A stretch of DNA of 64,000 nucleotides, taken from Psychrobacter sp. P11G3. GTDB lineage: Bacteria; Pseudomonadota; Gammaproteobacteria; Pseudomonadales; Moraxellaceae. Both the position numbers and the translations under genes were made by a program. Shown here piece after piece: positions 8,869 to 17,093 of this stretch. Positions within the stretch are counted from its first letter, which is position 1, and each line of letters opens with the position of its first letter. The stretch lies in contig NZ_CM003596.1 in the NCBI RefSeq assembly GCF_001435845.1, forward strand, positions 2,527,298-2,591,297, read 5' to 3'. Below the pieces are notes generated by a model. That model did not search any database and was not told where the DNA came from. It was given only the letters and a program-made list of their open reading frames with translations.

Positions 8869-10287
8869 ATGACCTCTAGTACTCGCACACAGACCAACCC
8901 TGCTCCTATCGATATTCCGAGCAAACCACAACGCATCAAACTGACGCAAGATATCGATTTTTTTGCATTATTCAAGCGTATCGAAAGCGCGTTTGATACC
9001 TGCTATTTACTCGAATCATTGGGCGAAGACAGCCACATCTCGCGCCATCATGCGATCGGCTTTGATCCTGTGACGACTATCGCAGCCTTAGACCGCAACA
9101 CGCTTGCTATTACCGACAATAAAACTGCTGAAACAAGCTGCTATCAAACCGACAACCCTTATCAACTGCTGCGTGACATAACACCGCAGCATGTCATTGC
9201 CCGCGATCAAAGCGGTGGTCTGGTCGGGTATTTGGGTTATGACTGCGTGAACTTCTTTGAACCTAGCCTCAATGCAAAAGCCAGTGAAGACTTTGAACCA
9301 TTTAAGTTTGGCGTGTATTTAGATGGATTGACCCTAGATAAGATGACTGGGGAAATCTTCTACTTTTATTACCCAACCGCTCAACAAGAAAACCGCATCG
9401 AGCAAATCAAAGCCCTACTCGATGAGCCAACGCCTAGCTATGAAGCGCCTAAAGTTGAATTTTTGGGCGATGGTATGAGCCAAGAGGAGCATGCCAATGT
9501 CGTCATGCAAGTCAAAGAAGACATCATCGCTGGGCGTATCTTTCAGTGTGAGGTAGGTTTTAAGTCTAAATATCGTATCGCTGGTGACAAGATGCCGATT
9601 TATGAAAAACTGCGCGCTGTCAATCCATCACCGCACATGTATTTTATGAAATTTGCGCAGCAGTGCATCATTGGCGCTTCTCCTGAGCTGCTATTCCGCT
9701 TGCGTCAGGGTGAAATGGAAACCTATCCGCTTGCAGGGACTGCCAAGCGAGGTGCGGACGTAATCGAGGACCGTAAGCTTGCCCGCGCCTTGCTCAACGA
9801 TGATAAAGAAATTGCCGAGCACAATATGTTGGTCGACCTACATCGTAATGATATTGGCCGTGTGGCACGTTTTGGTACGGTAAAAGTACGTAGCTTGATG
9901 GATATCAAACGCTTCTCTCACGTGCAGCATATTTCTTCTGAAATCGTTGGTATCTTGCATCCTAACGAAGACATGTTTAGTGCCCTTGCTAGCAACTTCC
10001 CTGCTGGGACGCTATCAGGCGCACCTAAAGTAGAAGCCATTAAAGTGATTAATGAGCTAGAGCCAGATGGTCGCGGTGCTTACGGTGGTGCATTAGGCTC
10101 GTTCAATTTCAATGGTGATTGTATCTTTGCCATTCCTATTCGCAGTCTGTTTATCAATGGCGAGTCTGCCTACGCCCAAACTTGCGGCGGTAACGTTTAC
10201 GACTCAAACCCAGCCGATGAATACTTAGAGATTCAGCGCAAACTATCGGCGATGAAAGTCGTGTTAGACAGCTTCATGCAATCATAA
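8869..10287 (+). CDS. trpE: Anthranilate synthase component I (TrpE)
   Basis: The chorismate-binding subunit of anthranilate synthase, 472 residues, catalysing chorismate to anthranilate with ammonia from TrpG. The feedback site LLES occurs at residues 48-51 (CYLLESLGED), which favours TrpE over PabB. The C-terminal chorismate-binding domain has IFQCEVGFKSKY, GASPELLFRL, MLVDLHRNDIGRVARFGTV, FPAGTLSGAPKVEA and RGAYGGALG. Some positions deviate from the usual proteobacterial text: YPLAGTAKRG where RPIAGTRPRG is common, and TCGGNVYDSNPADEY where AGAGIVADSDP is common. These variants look closer to some archaeal-type TrpE proteins as I remember them. trpG follows after 72 bases. No leader peptide with Trp codons is seen in the 100 bases upstream, so attenuation is not evident. 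Confidence 0.9.
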   Translation: MTSSTRTQTNPAPIDIPSKPQRIKLTQDIDFFALFKRIESAFDTCYLLESLGEDSHISRHHAIGFDPVTTIAALDRNTLAITDNKTAETSCYQTDNPYQLLRDITPQHVIARDQSGGLVGYLGYDCVNFFEPSLNAKASEDFEPFKFGVYLDGLTLDKMTGEIFYFYYPTAQQENRIEQIKALLDEPTPSYEAPKVEFLGDGMSQEEHANVVMQVKEDIIAGRIFQCEVGFKSKYRIAGDKMPIYEKLRAVNPSPHMYFMKFAQQCIIGASPELLFRLRQGEMETYPLAGTAKRGADVIEDRKLARALLNDDKEIAEHNMLVDLHRNDIGRVARFGTVKVRSLMDIKRFSHVQHISSEIVGILHPNEDMFSALASNFPAGTLSGAPKVEAIKVINELEPDGRGAYGGALGSFNFNGDCIFAIPIRSLFINGESAYAQTCGGNVYDSNPADEYLEIQRKLSAMKVVLDSFMQS

Positions 10288-10359
10288 CGGATACCAAACG
10301 TACTGCATAAATTGACCATATTTTACCTAGCACTATTTTTACAAAAGAGTTTATAACCC

Positions 10360-11007
10360 ATGAATGTTTTAATTATCGATAACTACGACTCGTTTACCTT
10401 TAATCTCTACCAATATGTAGGCGAGATTCTCCAAACCTTAGACAGTGATAAAGAAGCTAGCGTCATCGTTAAGCGCAATAACGAAATTACCTTAGCAAAC
10501 GTAGAAGCGATGAATCTTGATAGAATCATTATCTCACCTGGCCCTGGCTCCCCTGACGATCCCGCATACTTTGGCATCTGTGCAGAGGTGATCGGGACAC
10601 TGGGCAAAACGGTGCCGCTATTAGGCGTCTGCCTAGGTATGCAAGGCATTGCTCATGTGTTCGGTGGTGACGTGGTACGCGCCAGTGTACCGATGCATGG
10701 CAAAGTCTCATCAATTCGCCATGATAACTCAGGTATCTATCAAGGCTTGCCACAAGAGCTTGAGATCATGCGCTATCACTCACTGGTGGTAAAAGCCGAC
10801 ACCATCCCAAGCTGTCTGACAATTACCTCGGTAGTCGCTAATGACAACCGTGCTGAATTGAGCTTTGCTGAGTCAGCATTGACTGGTGATGAGATTATGG
10901 GACTGGCGCACAAAGAGTACCCAATCCAAGGCGTACAGTTTCATCCTGAGTCGTTTGCCACTGAAGGTGCTAAGCGTTTGCTGAGTAACTTTTTATTGCA
11001 GGTGTAA
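10360..11007 (+). CDS. trpG: Anthranilate synthase component II, glutamine amidotransferase (TrpG/PabA)
   Basis: A class I glutamine amidotransferase of 215 residues supplying ammonia to the synthase subunit. It opens with LIIDNYDSFTFNLYQYVGE, has ISPGPGSPDD (oxyanion region), the nucleophile Cys in LLGVCLGMQGIAHVFGG, and the His-Glu pair in VQFHPESFATEGAKRLL. Its position behind trpE indicates tryptophan synthesis. TrpG proteins in this group often serve PabB as well, so a dual role in folate synthesis cannot be excluded. The next gene starts six bases downstream and is probably co-transcribed. Confidence 0.92.
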   Translation: MNVLIIDNYDSFTFNLYQYVGEILQTLDSDKEASVIVKRNNEITLANVEAMNLDRIIISPGPGSPDDPAYFGICAEVIGTLGKTVPLLGVCLGMQGIAHVFGGDVVRASVPMHGKVSSIRHDNSGIYQGLPQELEIMRYHSLVVKADTIPSCLTITSVVANDNRAELSFAESALTGDEIMGLAHKEYPIQGVQFHPESFATEGAKRLLSNFLLQV

Positions 11008-11013
11008 ACCTAT

Positions 11014-11760
11014 ATGTCCGTCTCCATGTCTAGCTCAAGCCTAAATACATCCAGCTTACTCGGACGTACTGTGTTGCTCTTGAGCTTAACGCTAATGACA
11101 TCTGTCAGTTCGGCTGTAGCTCCTGTACAGGCAAACTTTACAATGGGCATGGACATCCAAGGTCAACGTCTTAACCTTTATGAGAGCTGTGCAGAAGGAA
11201 GCGTTACTTGCAACAATATGCTACTGGTCGCTCCCGATTTAGGACGGCTATTGCAGACAACACCAGAACCTAGTAAGTCGCCCTACGCTGTTAAATACTA
11301 CTCTGCGGAAACCAAGCATAGCTTATGTAAAGATGGCGTGACCCCGTGTCGATTTCAGGGTTATACCTTTGAGGGCGAAGATTTTGACGGGTTTATAGAT
11401 ACATCAAACCATGAGATATCTATAAGAAGTAAATGGACAGTCGATACCTATAGTGCCGCCTACAAAGAAAACACAACTTATCTACCATTAGCATCACAAG
11501 CTGTTCTGATTGATCAGATATATAACACGTCTGATAAAGCATTGAATGAAAGCTATAGAGTAACGCGAAATGAAGTCAGACGCCTGTACGGTGAGGATAT
11601 GGCGGCTGATCTTAAAAAAGAGCAGACTCAGTGGATAAAGCAGCGCTCAAAAAATTGCGGAGCCGATACGGATCATCTGCCAAGAACCCAAGTGGAAAAA
11701 GTGTGCTTTATTCAGCGAAATGCTCTCCGAGAGCAAACATTCTTTTTATGGATTGATTAA
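11014..11760 (+). CDS. Exported protein with C-terminal LprI-like (DUF1311) domain
   Basis: A 248-residue protein with a signal peptide (about 1-40, hydrophobic core TVLLLSLTLMTSVSSAV, likely cleavage near VQA). Residues about 170-245 look like the LprI/DUF1311 domain: LNESYRVTRNEVRRLYG, LKKEQTQWIKQRSKNC and a closing VCFIQRNALREQTFFL. Family members include lysozyme inhibitors, so protection of peptidoglycan is possible. The N-terminal half is unassigned; it has an ESCAEGSVTCNN segment and further Cys residues that could form disulfides in the periplasm. It starts six bases after trpG, but a functional link to tryptophan synthesis is not apparent. Confidence 0.65.
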   Translation: MSVSMSSSSLNTSSLLGRTVLLLSLTLMTSVSSAVAPVQANFTMGMDIQGQRLNLYESCAEGSVTCNNMLLVAPDLGRLLQTTPEPSKSPYAVKYYSAETKHSLCKDGVTPCRFQGYTFEGEDFDGFIDTSNHEISIRSKWTVDTYSAAYKENTTYLPLASQAVLIDQIYNTSDKALNESYRVTRNEVRRLYGEDMAADLKKEQTQWIKQRSKNCGADTDHLPRTQVEKVCFIQRNALREQTFFLWID

Positions 11761-11945
11761 CAAAGACTATAGAAATAAAAAAGTGATGCGAACACAAATA
11801 TGATATGAGTTAATGATTCGATATTGTTTAGGTTATTTAGTAAACGCTAGCCATTTTTTAGCCATTTAAATAACTATTGATGGAATTTAGCATACGCCCT
11901 AGTAGTCATTTATTATCTTTTAATGATAGACTCAAAATAATAAAC

Positions 11946-11975
11946 AAAAGACAGCCTTTAATTAGGTTGTCTTTT
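11946..11975 (+). terminator. Terminator after the trpEG-LprI operon
   Basis: AAAAGACAGCCT (11946-11957) pairs with AGGTTGTCTTTT (11964-11975), 11 of 12 bases, around a 6-base loop and ends in a T-run on the plus strand. It lies about 190 bases after the stop at 11760. Confidence 0.7.
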
Positions 11976-12059
11976 CTTATTTCAGTATTGCTTGGAGAGA
12001 TTGTATCAATAGCAATCTTAAAAAACCTTGTGTCACTTAGAGCGTAAGAAGAAAACAGT

Positions 12060-13013
12060 ATGGCAAACATCGACAACGGAATGACGACGCACTCTCATCA
12101 ATCATGGCTAGGCACCATTCAAATCATCACGGCAGCCGTTTGCTGGGGTACGTTGGGTATATTCTCGACTTACCTCAACCAAATTGGCTTTAGTGGTTGG
12201 CAGGTAACGATATTACGCATTGTCACGGCGGCCTTTATTATTTTAGCCATGCTACCAAAACTGTGGCCACACCTCATCAAATTGCAGCCAAAGCAATGGC
12301 TTGGACTGGCGATGCAGTCTTTGATAGGCGTACTTGGTATGTCGGTTTGCTATTTTTTTGCGGTTAGTTATGTCGGTGCTGGCCCTGCCGTTGCCTTACT
12401 CTATACCGCGCCTGTATTTAGTTTATTGTTCTCGAAGTTCTTACTGAGTGAGTCCATCACTCGTAAATCAGTGTTGCTAGCCCTAATGGCAGTGTTTGGT
12501 GTGGGATTGACCATGTTAGGTGAACAAGCAAAAGTTAACTGGGGGATTTTACTCGGTCTATCAGCAGGGATGTGTTATTCGTTATATGGCGTATTGGGCA
12601 AGCGCGCGATGCATTACGCTCACCCTGCCCCTTTGGTATTTTTCACTTCCATTATCATTAGTGCTGGCGTACTACTGCTCTTGCCTGAGACCTATAACAC
12701 TTATGATCAGTTATTGAGTCTGCCCTTAATGACTTGGGGCTATGTTTTAGGATTGTCATTATTGGGAACCGTCGTACCATTTGGGCTATATATGAAGGCA
12801 TTGGAAAAGCTGCCTGCCACTCGTGCATCGGTATTTACGATTTTTGAGCCATTGACTGCGATTGCGCTCGCGATGCTGTTACTGCATCAATCTTTGTCTT
12901 GGATTCAATATCTAGGCGTGGCACTTATCTTGCTAGCAGCTTTATTAAATGCTGTATTAAATGGTACCGCCACTCGCGTACCTCGCTGGTTAAAACAACG
13001 ACAAAAAGTATAG
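12060..13013 (+). CDS. DMT-family transporter with two EamA domains
   Basis: A 317-residue inner-membrane protein of the drug/metabolite transporter superfamily. Ten hydrophobic helices can be counted, arranged as two EamA repeats (about residues 18-150 and 163-300). Typical family text includes AAVCWGTLGIFSTYL in helix 1, YVGAGPAVALLYTAPVFSLLF at the end of repeat 1, GMCYSLYGVLGKRA at the start of repeat 2 and ATRASVFTIFEPLTAIALAM near the end. Most members export amino acids or other small metabolites; the substrate is not predictable. The start has an AAGAAGAAA purine stretch upstream. The gene is convergent with the ABC ATPase, sharing the terminator at 13059-13096. Confidence 0.85.
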   Translation: MANIDNGMTTHSHQSWLGTIQIITAAVCWGTLGIFSTYLNQIGFSGWQVTILRIVTAAFIILAMLPKLWPHLIKLQPKQWLGLAMQSLIGVLGMSVCYFFAVSYVGAGPAVALLYTAPVFSLLFSKFLLSESITRKSVLLALMAVFGVGLTMLGEQAKVNWGILLGLSAGMCYSLYGVLGKRAMHYAHPAPLVFFTSIIISAGVLLLLPETYNTYDQLLSLPLMTWGYVLGLSLLGTVVPFGLYMKALEKLPATRASVFTIFEPLTAIALAMLLLHQSLSWIQYLGVALILLAALLNAVLNGTATRVPRWLKQRQKV

Positions 13014-13058
13014 TTTACTGTCTTCCCATCTGAGATATATCCCATTTATTTCGATAAA

Positions 13059-13096
13059 AAAAAGCCCCAACCATGGCATCATGATTGGGGCTTTTT
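13059..13096. terminator. Bidirectional terminator between the DMT gene and the ABC ATPase gene
   Basis: AAAAAGCCCCAA (13059-13070) pairs exactly with TTGGGGCTTTTT (13085-13096). Both strands carry a T-run, so it serves the convergent genes ending at 13013 and 13127. Confidence 0.88.
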
Positions 13097-13126
13097 GTTT
13101 TATTACTTACGCAAAAACAAACGTTT

Positions 13127-13870
13127 TTACTGCTCAATACGTTGCAAAAATGCCTGCGTACGAGGATGCTTTGAGTCTTCAAACAGCTGCTTGGCACTGC
13201 CTTCTTCGACGACATGACCATCTTCAATCAGTACAACATGATCGGCAACGTCGCGGGCAAAGTTGATTTCGTGAGTTACCACGACCATCGTCCAACCTTC
13301 AGAGGCTAGCTGCTTCATCGTCTCAAGCACATCCTGTACCAACTCTGGATCAAGCGCAGAGGTTGGCTCATCAAACAGTAATAGCGACGGCTCAATAGCA
13401 AGCGCACGGGCAATACCAATACGCTGCTGTTGACCACCAGATAGCTGAAATGGATAGAGATCTGCTTTGTCCGACAGTCCAACTTTCTCAAGTAGTACCA
13501 ATGCCTGCTCACGGGCTTGCGCTTTGCTTTGCCCTTGTACGACCGTAGGCCCAAGCATCAAGTTTTCAATGGCTGTCTTATGTGGAAACAAGTTATAAGA
13601 CTGAAACACCATACCTGACTTACGCTGTAAAGCTAGTAGCGTTTTTTTGCTTGGCTTAGTGGCAAAGTCGACGCTCAAGCTATCGTCATCAAAAGCAATC
13701 ACACCTTGATCAGGAATCTCTAGCGCATTTAAACAACGCAAAAAGGTGGTTTTACCCGATCCTGAAGGTCCTAATATTACGACTACTTTGCCCTTATTGA
13801 TGGTCAAGTCGATGCCTTTTAGCACCTGGTTGCCACCGAAGGCTTTATGAATATTAGTGACTTTGATCAT
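13127..13870 (-). CDS. Polar amino acid (cystine-type) ABC transporter ATPase
   Basis: A 247-residue ATPase of the GlnQ/TcyC type. Motifs: Walker A GPSGSGKTTF, Q-loop VFQSYNLFPHKTA, signature LSGGQQQRIGIARAL, Walker B LLLFDEPTSALDPELV and switch His VTHEINFA. VNQVLKGIDLTINKGKVVVILGPSGSGK-type openings are typical of importers for polar amino acids. It is the last gene of a three-gene operon (binding protein, permease, ATPase) and starts 59 bases after the permease. The binding protein resembles cystine-binding TcyA, so cystine or a related amino acid is the likely cargo. Confidence 0.9.
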   Translation of the reverse strand: MIKVTNIHKAFGGNQVLKGIDLTINKGKVVVILGPSGSGKTTFLRCLNALEIPDQGVIAFDDDSLSVDFATKPSKKTLLALQRKSGMVFQSYNLFPHKTAIENLMLGPTVVQGQSKAQAREQALVLLEKVGLSDKADLYPFQLSGGQQQRIGIARALAIEPSLLLFDEPTSALDPELVQDVLETMKQLASEGWTMVVVTHEINFARDVADHVVLIEDGHVVEEGSAKQLFEDSKHPRTQAFLQRIEQ

Positions 13871-13929
13871 AAAAATTCCTGTTGTGCTAGGGCGTGTCTA
13901 TTGAGCCATAATTTATTTTACTACGTAGC

Positions 13930-14688
13930 TTATTTTGCTACATAACGGTCTAGCCGAGTTTCAAGCTTGCCTTGGATAAAGGTCAAGAACAGACAGATAC
14001 CCCAGTAGATAATCGCCGCTTCTGTATAGACCAGCATAAACTCATAGTTACGAGCTGTGATAATCTGCGCTTGTTTGAATAGCTCAGTGACCAGTACCAA
14101 TGAGGCAAGTGAGGTATCTTTTACCAGACTGATAAAGGTATTGGACAACGGCGGCACCGATACTCGAAGCGCCTGCGGTAAAATCACATGACGAAACGTC
14201 TGTAGATACGTCAAGCCAACCGTCGATCCTGCTTCCCACTGCCCTTTTGGTATTGACAAAATCGAAGCACGCACTGTCTCCGATGCATAAGCACCGATGT
14301 TCAATGAGAATGCAATAATCGCTGAGGGAAAGGGATCAAGCTTCACCCCGACACTTGGCAGACCATAGAAAATAATAAACAGCTGAACCAGCATCGGTGT
14401 ACCGCGAATCGCGGACACATAGACGCGAGCGAGCCGATAGATGATTTCATGGAACCAAGTGGCACGCGGAATGATACGAATCAATGCCACTGTCAGTGCA
14501 ATGGCCATACCGATCGCAAATGAGATCAATGCCAGCGGTATCGAATAATAGATACCGCCTTTGAGCATTGGCCAAAACGACGAGATGACAATCTGCGCTC
14601 GATCAGGACTCATAAATGGCAATACGGCCAATAAGTCCGCGAACCATGATGTAGACATTACAGAAGCTGACATGATAGAAACTGACAT
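13930..14688 (-). CDS. Polar amino acid (cystine-type) ABC transporter permease
   Basis: A 252-residue inner-membrane permease of the HisMQ family. About five hydrophobic helices are seen after an N-terminal Ser/Met-rich stretch. The EAA loop reads [32 protein letters not shown], with the expected Gly and ILPQA motif. The C-terminal text [14 protein letters not shown] resembles TcyB-type cystine permeases. The start codon overlaps the stop of the binding-protein gene (TAATG), indicating translational coupling. The repeated [15 protein letters not shown] opening offers several in-frame ATG choices, so the exact start is uncertain. Confidence 0.9.
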   Translation of the reverse strand: MSVSIMSASVMSTSWFADLLAVLPFMSPDRAQIVISSFWPMLKGGIYYSIPLALISFAIGMAIALTVALIRIIPRATWFHEIIYRLARVYVSAIRGTPMLVQLFIIFYGLPSVGVKLDPFPSAIIAFSLNIGAYASETVRASILSIPKGQWEAGSTVGLTYLQTFRHVILPQALRVSVPPLSNTFISLVKDTSLASLVLVTELFKQAQIITARNYEFMLVYTEAAIIYWGICLFLTFIQGKLETRLDRYVAK

Positions 14689-15524
14689 TATTTTTGTTGA
14701 CTTATATCAGCACCAAAGAACTGTTCGCTAAGCTTAGTTAGCGTACCTTCAGCCGCCAATTCAGCCATTGCTTCATCTAATTTAGCTACAACTTCATCAT
14801 CACCTTTGATAAGCACTAGGCCTGAACCACGTAACTCGCTAGCAGGTGCAGTTAGCTTAATCTCAAGATCAGAATCTGGGAACTTTTTGAGATAATCCAA
14901 TACCGCTAGATTGTCATTCATCGTAAAGTCAGCGCGATCTTGCTTTACTAATTGAATCGCTTGCGCCATACCATCGACAGGAACGATCTCTGCACCATAA
15001 CGCTCTGCAAGCTCACCGTAGTTACTGCTAAGTGATTGCGCCGTACGTAGGCCTTTTAGACCTTCCCACGAGCTATAACGGTTGTCATCAGTAGGTGCCA
15101 ATACAACCGCACCTGACCAACTATAAGCCATTGCTTTGTCATATTTTGCTTTACGCTCAGGCGTGGTCAAACTAACTTGGTTAGCCACCATATCAAAACG
15201 TTTTGAATCCAAACCTGCCAGCATCGCATCCCATTGGGTTTCTTTAAACTCAACGTCTACACCTAGTTTATCCGCCACTGCACGCGTTACTTCGACATCA
15301 TAACCCGTTAGTTTGCCGCTCTCATCATGATACGTGAACGGAGGATAAGTACCCTCTGTACCGACGTTGATAGTGCCGCCGTTGTTGATACGTTGTAGTA
15401 AATCAGAACCGCCTGTTGCAGCGCTGTCAGTTGCACTGGTATCGGCTTCGTTGGTAGTAGATTGACCACAAGCAGCAAGGAACATAGTGCTGGCGGCAAG
15501 GGCTAAAAGAGTACGACGTTTCAT
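14688..15524 (-). CDS. Cystine-type substrate-binding lipoprotein of an ABC importer
   Basis: A 278-residue periplasmic binding lipoprotein. The signal ends in the lipobox LAAC (residues 16-19), followed by a Ser/Thr/Ala-rich tether. The mature domain has [20 protein letters not shown] and [17 protein letters not shown], the SBP_bac_3 opening, then [22 protein letters not shown] and a C-terminal [16 protein letters not shown]. The text closely resembles TcyA/YckK cystine-binding proteins. It leads the operon. The 320-base leader contains two inverted repeats whose role is unknown. No Met or Cys riboswitch is recognised. Confidence 0.88.
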   Translation of the reverse strand: MKRRTLLALAASTMFLAACGQSTTNEADTSATDSAATGGSDLLQRINNGGTINVGTEGTYPPFTYHDESGKLTGYDVEVTRAVADKLGVDVEFKETQWDAMLAGLDSKRFDMVANQVSLTTPERKAKYDKAMAYSWSGAVVLAPTDDNRYSSWEGLKGLRTAQSLSSNYGELAERYGAEIVPVDGMAQAIQLVKQDRADFTMNDNLAVLDYLKKFPDSDLEIKLTAPASELRGSGLVLIKGDDEVVAKLDEAMAELAAEGTLTKLSEQFFGADISQQK

Positions 15525-15602
15525 AAGACGTCCTTATAAGAGTGAATGAATAAAGTAAAAACGCATAATGCTAATAAAATATACGGTGCTAATAAATAGG
15601 AC

Positions 15603-15690
15603 AAGCCGACACAGAAGAACAATATAAGCTCTTCTATGATATTCGGCTTTGGTTGCCCGATTTGAGGTTATTCGGGCTATTTTTCAATAC
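15603..15690. other. Two inverted repeats upstream of the cystine-type importer
   Basis: AGCCGA (near 15604) pairs with TCGGCT (near 15643), with a further AGAAGA/TCTTCT match inside. Next to it GCCCGA (about 15656) pairs with TCGGGC (about 15673), followed on the plus strand by TATTTTTC. The second could be a terminator for plus-strand transcription, although no plus-strand gene is seen upstream. On the minus strand both would lie in the importer leader. Confidence 0.35.
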
Positions 15691-15842
15691 TGTTTCTATA
15701 TTATATTTTAATTTTTAACGATTGTTCAAATATTCTGACGAGTTTAATTAGCGCCAATTGCTATCTTATTAAATAGCAACTTATGGATATAGTATCTCAC
15801 TTTAGACAGAAAAACGTACAAAATCAGTGAGCATACGTAAGC

Positions 15843-15950
15843 TATAGACAGTTCAATATAATTTCGATACAAGCAAACCGAATGCAAGTTATACATTAGT
15901 ATGCTTAGCGAGGATGACCATGTAGCGGATTTATATAGGCTTGACTATAT
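15843..15950 (+). repeat. Interspersed 108-bp repeat, copy A
   Basis: A member of a family found at least six times in this window (see 25054, 27162, 45774, 63666 and half copy 20332). It begins TATAGACAGTTCAATATAAT and ends TTGACTATAT. It is closest to copy C; they share nearly exact interior text such as GTTATACATTA and GCTTAGCGAGGATGAC. The right end lies four bases from the hutC stop codon. Confidence 0.85.
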
Positions 15951-15953
15951 CTG

Positions 15954-16727
15954 CTATAACTCGCCTGAGAACTGATAGCGATCACCCGCATGCCACATCT
16001 TTACAAAGGTAACGACTTGGCCAGCCGAATAGGTCTGCCGACGCAACACAAGCGTTGGTGACTGCGGCGCAATTTGCAAAAACTCAGCAATCTCATCAGG
16101 GGCTGCCAATGCTCGGATGGTATAGCTTCCACTCTCTAGAGGACTTTTGGCAATCAAGTAATCACTGGTATTGACTACACTAAAATCCTGATCGATAAAT
16201 TTTGGCACTTTTTTGGCATCGACCCAGCGTTCTTCAAACTGTATGGGCTGACCATCGGCAAAGTGAATGATTTTTACTTCATACAGGACAGCTTCATCAC
16301 TAGCATCTGTCTGAGCAATCGCGTTTACAGACGTAGCCCCTTCATCAATTATAGCCCCTTCATCAATACCAAACTTACGACGCAGCTCATTATCGAGCAT
16401 ATCAGCCGTAATAGCACGCTTACTCACGACCTGTGCCTCATAGTCGCGATTGGCCGACTTTAAATCCTCAGCGATGTTGCGTACCTCAACAAAGGTATGA
16501 TTAAACTGCTGCTGCGCGACAAACGTGCCCGACCCTTGTCGACGCTCTAACACCCGCTCCTCGCTCAGCTCTTTTAGCGCACGGTTGACCGTCATTCGTG
16601 ACACACCAAACTCTTCAGCCAATGCCATTTCTGTCGAAATCGCGTTGCCCGCTTGCCACTTACCAGAATGAATATTGTCTAGTATGGCGTTTTTTATGCG
16701 TTGATACGCCGGAATCGTCTTTGTCAT
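15954..16727 (-). CDS. hutC: Histidine utilisation repressor HutC (GntR family)
   Basis: A 257-residue GntR/HutC-family regulator that represses hut genes and is released by urocanate. An N-terminal winged helix has YQRIKNAILDNIHSGKWQ, EMALAEEFGVSRMTVNRALKE and LERRQGSGTFVA; the UTRA ligand domain follows (about 95-250) with FEERWVDAKKVP, ESGSYTIRALAAPDEIAEFL and VLRRQTYSAGQVVTFVKMW. The open frame extends to 16769 but ATG at 16727 begins the conserved MTKTIPAYQRIK. An 18-bp tandem duplication at 16334-16369 adds an IDEGA repeat inside an unusually long linker in the UTRA domain. It is divergent from hutU and faces a HutC-type palindrome. Confidence 0.93.
   Translation of the reverse strand: MTKTIPAYQRIKNAILDNIHSGKWQAGNAISTEMALAEEFGVSRMTVNRALKELSEERVLERRQGSGTFVAQQQFNHTFVEVRNIAEDLKSANRDYEAQVVSKRAITADMLDNELRRKFGIDEGAIIDEGATSVNAIAQTDASDEAVLYEVKIIHFADGQPIQFEERWVDAKKVPKFIDQDFSVVNTSDYLIAKSPLESGSYTIRALAAPDEIAEFLQIAPQSPTLVLRRQTYSAGQVVTFVKMWHAGDRYQFSGEL
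16334..16369. repeat. 18-bp tandem duplication inside hutC
   Basis: Units 16334-16351 and 16352-16369 match at 16 of 18 bases (TAGCCCCTTCATCAAT then TA or AC). The period keeps frame and encodes an IDEGAI/IDEGAT pair in the effector domain. Confidence 0.8.
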
Positions 16728-17093
16728 ATCCGCCTTGACCGTCAGTTTTGCTAATAGGAATGACCACATAATATCACGAGACCATCACGCAAGCCTTAGT
16801 CAAAATGTCTGAGCGTTCAGTATTGACTAGGGCACTTTTCAACTCACTCGGTGTTATCTAAATCGACTGAGTGAATAACAAAAATAATCAGCTCATGAAA
16901 AAAAACCTTGCATGAAAAAAGTATCTTTGATAATTTGTATATACAACTTTACAGAAGTGCTAGAAAATTTGTTTTATCGATTCGATATTTTTATGAATTT
17001 AGATGAATGCTTAGTAGATAAATACCTAGGCTGACTGTAAGACACTTACTTTGATGACTTTATCGCCCTATTCGCTATCACAAGGATATGATC
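16728..17093. other. 366-base divergent hutC-hutU gap
   Basis: It contains the HutC-type palindrome (16935-16946) and the hutU ribosome-binding site AAGGA (17082-17086). No further gene is seen. The first 42 bases are an in-frame upstream extension of hutC that I do not regard as coding. Confidence 0.5.
16935..16946. promoter_or_regulatory. HutC-type operator in the hutC-hutU gap
   Basis: TTGTATATACAA is a perfect 12-bp palindrome matching the TGTA-N2-TACA core reported for HutC sites in Pseudomonas. It lies about 208 bases upstream of hutC and 148 bases upstream of hutU, so one site could control both divergent units. Binding is inferred. Confidence 0.7.

Larger units (their letters stand above)
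15525..15953. other. 429-base gap between the cystine importer and hutC
   Basis: It contains the paired hairpins at 15603-15690 and repeat copy A (15843-15950), which ends next to the hutC stop codon. The rest is AT-rich with no ORF I can support. Confidence 0.5.

Noticed and set aside
13888..13899. CTAGGGCGTGTC shared with 20319-20330, possible insertion-sequence end.
   Set aside because: Only 12 bases are shared and no transposase or inverted partner is found; not enough to call an element.
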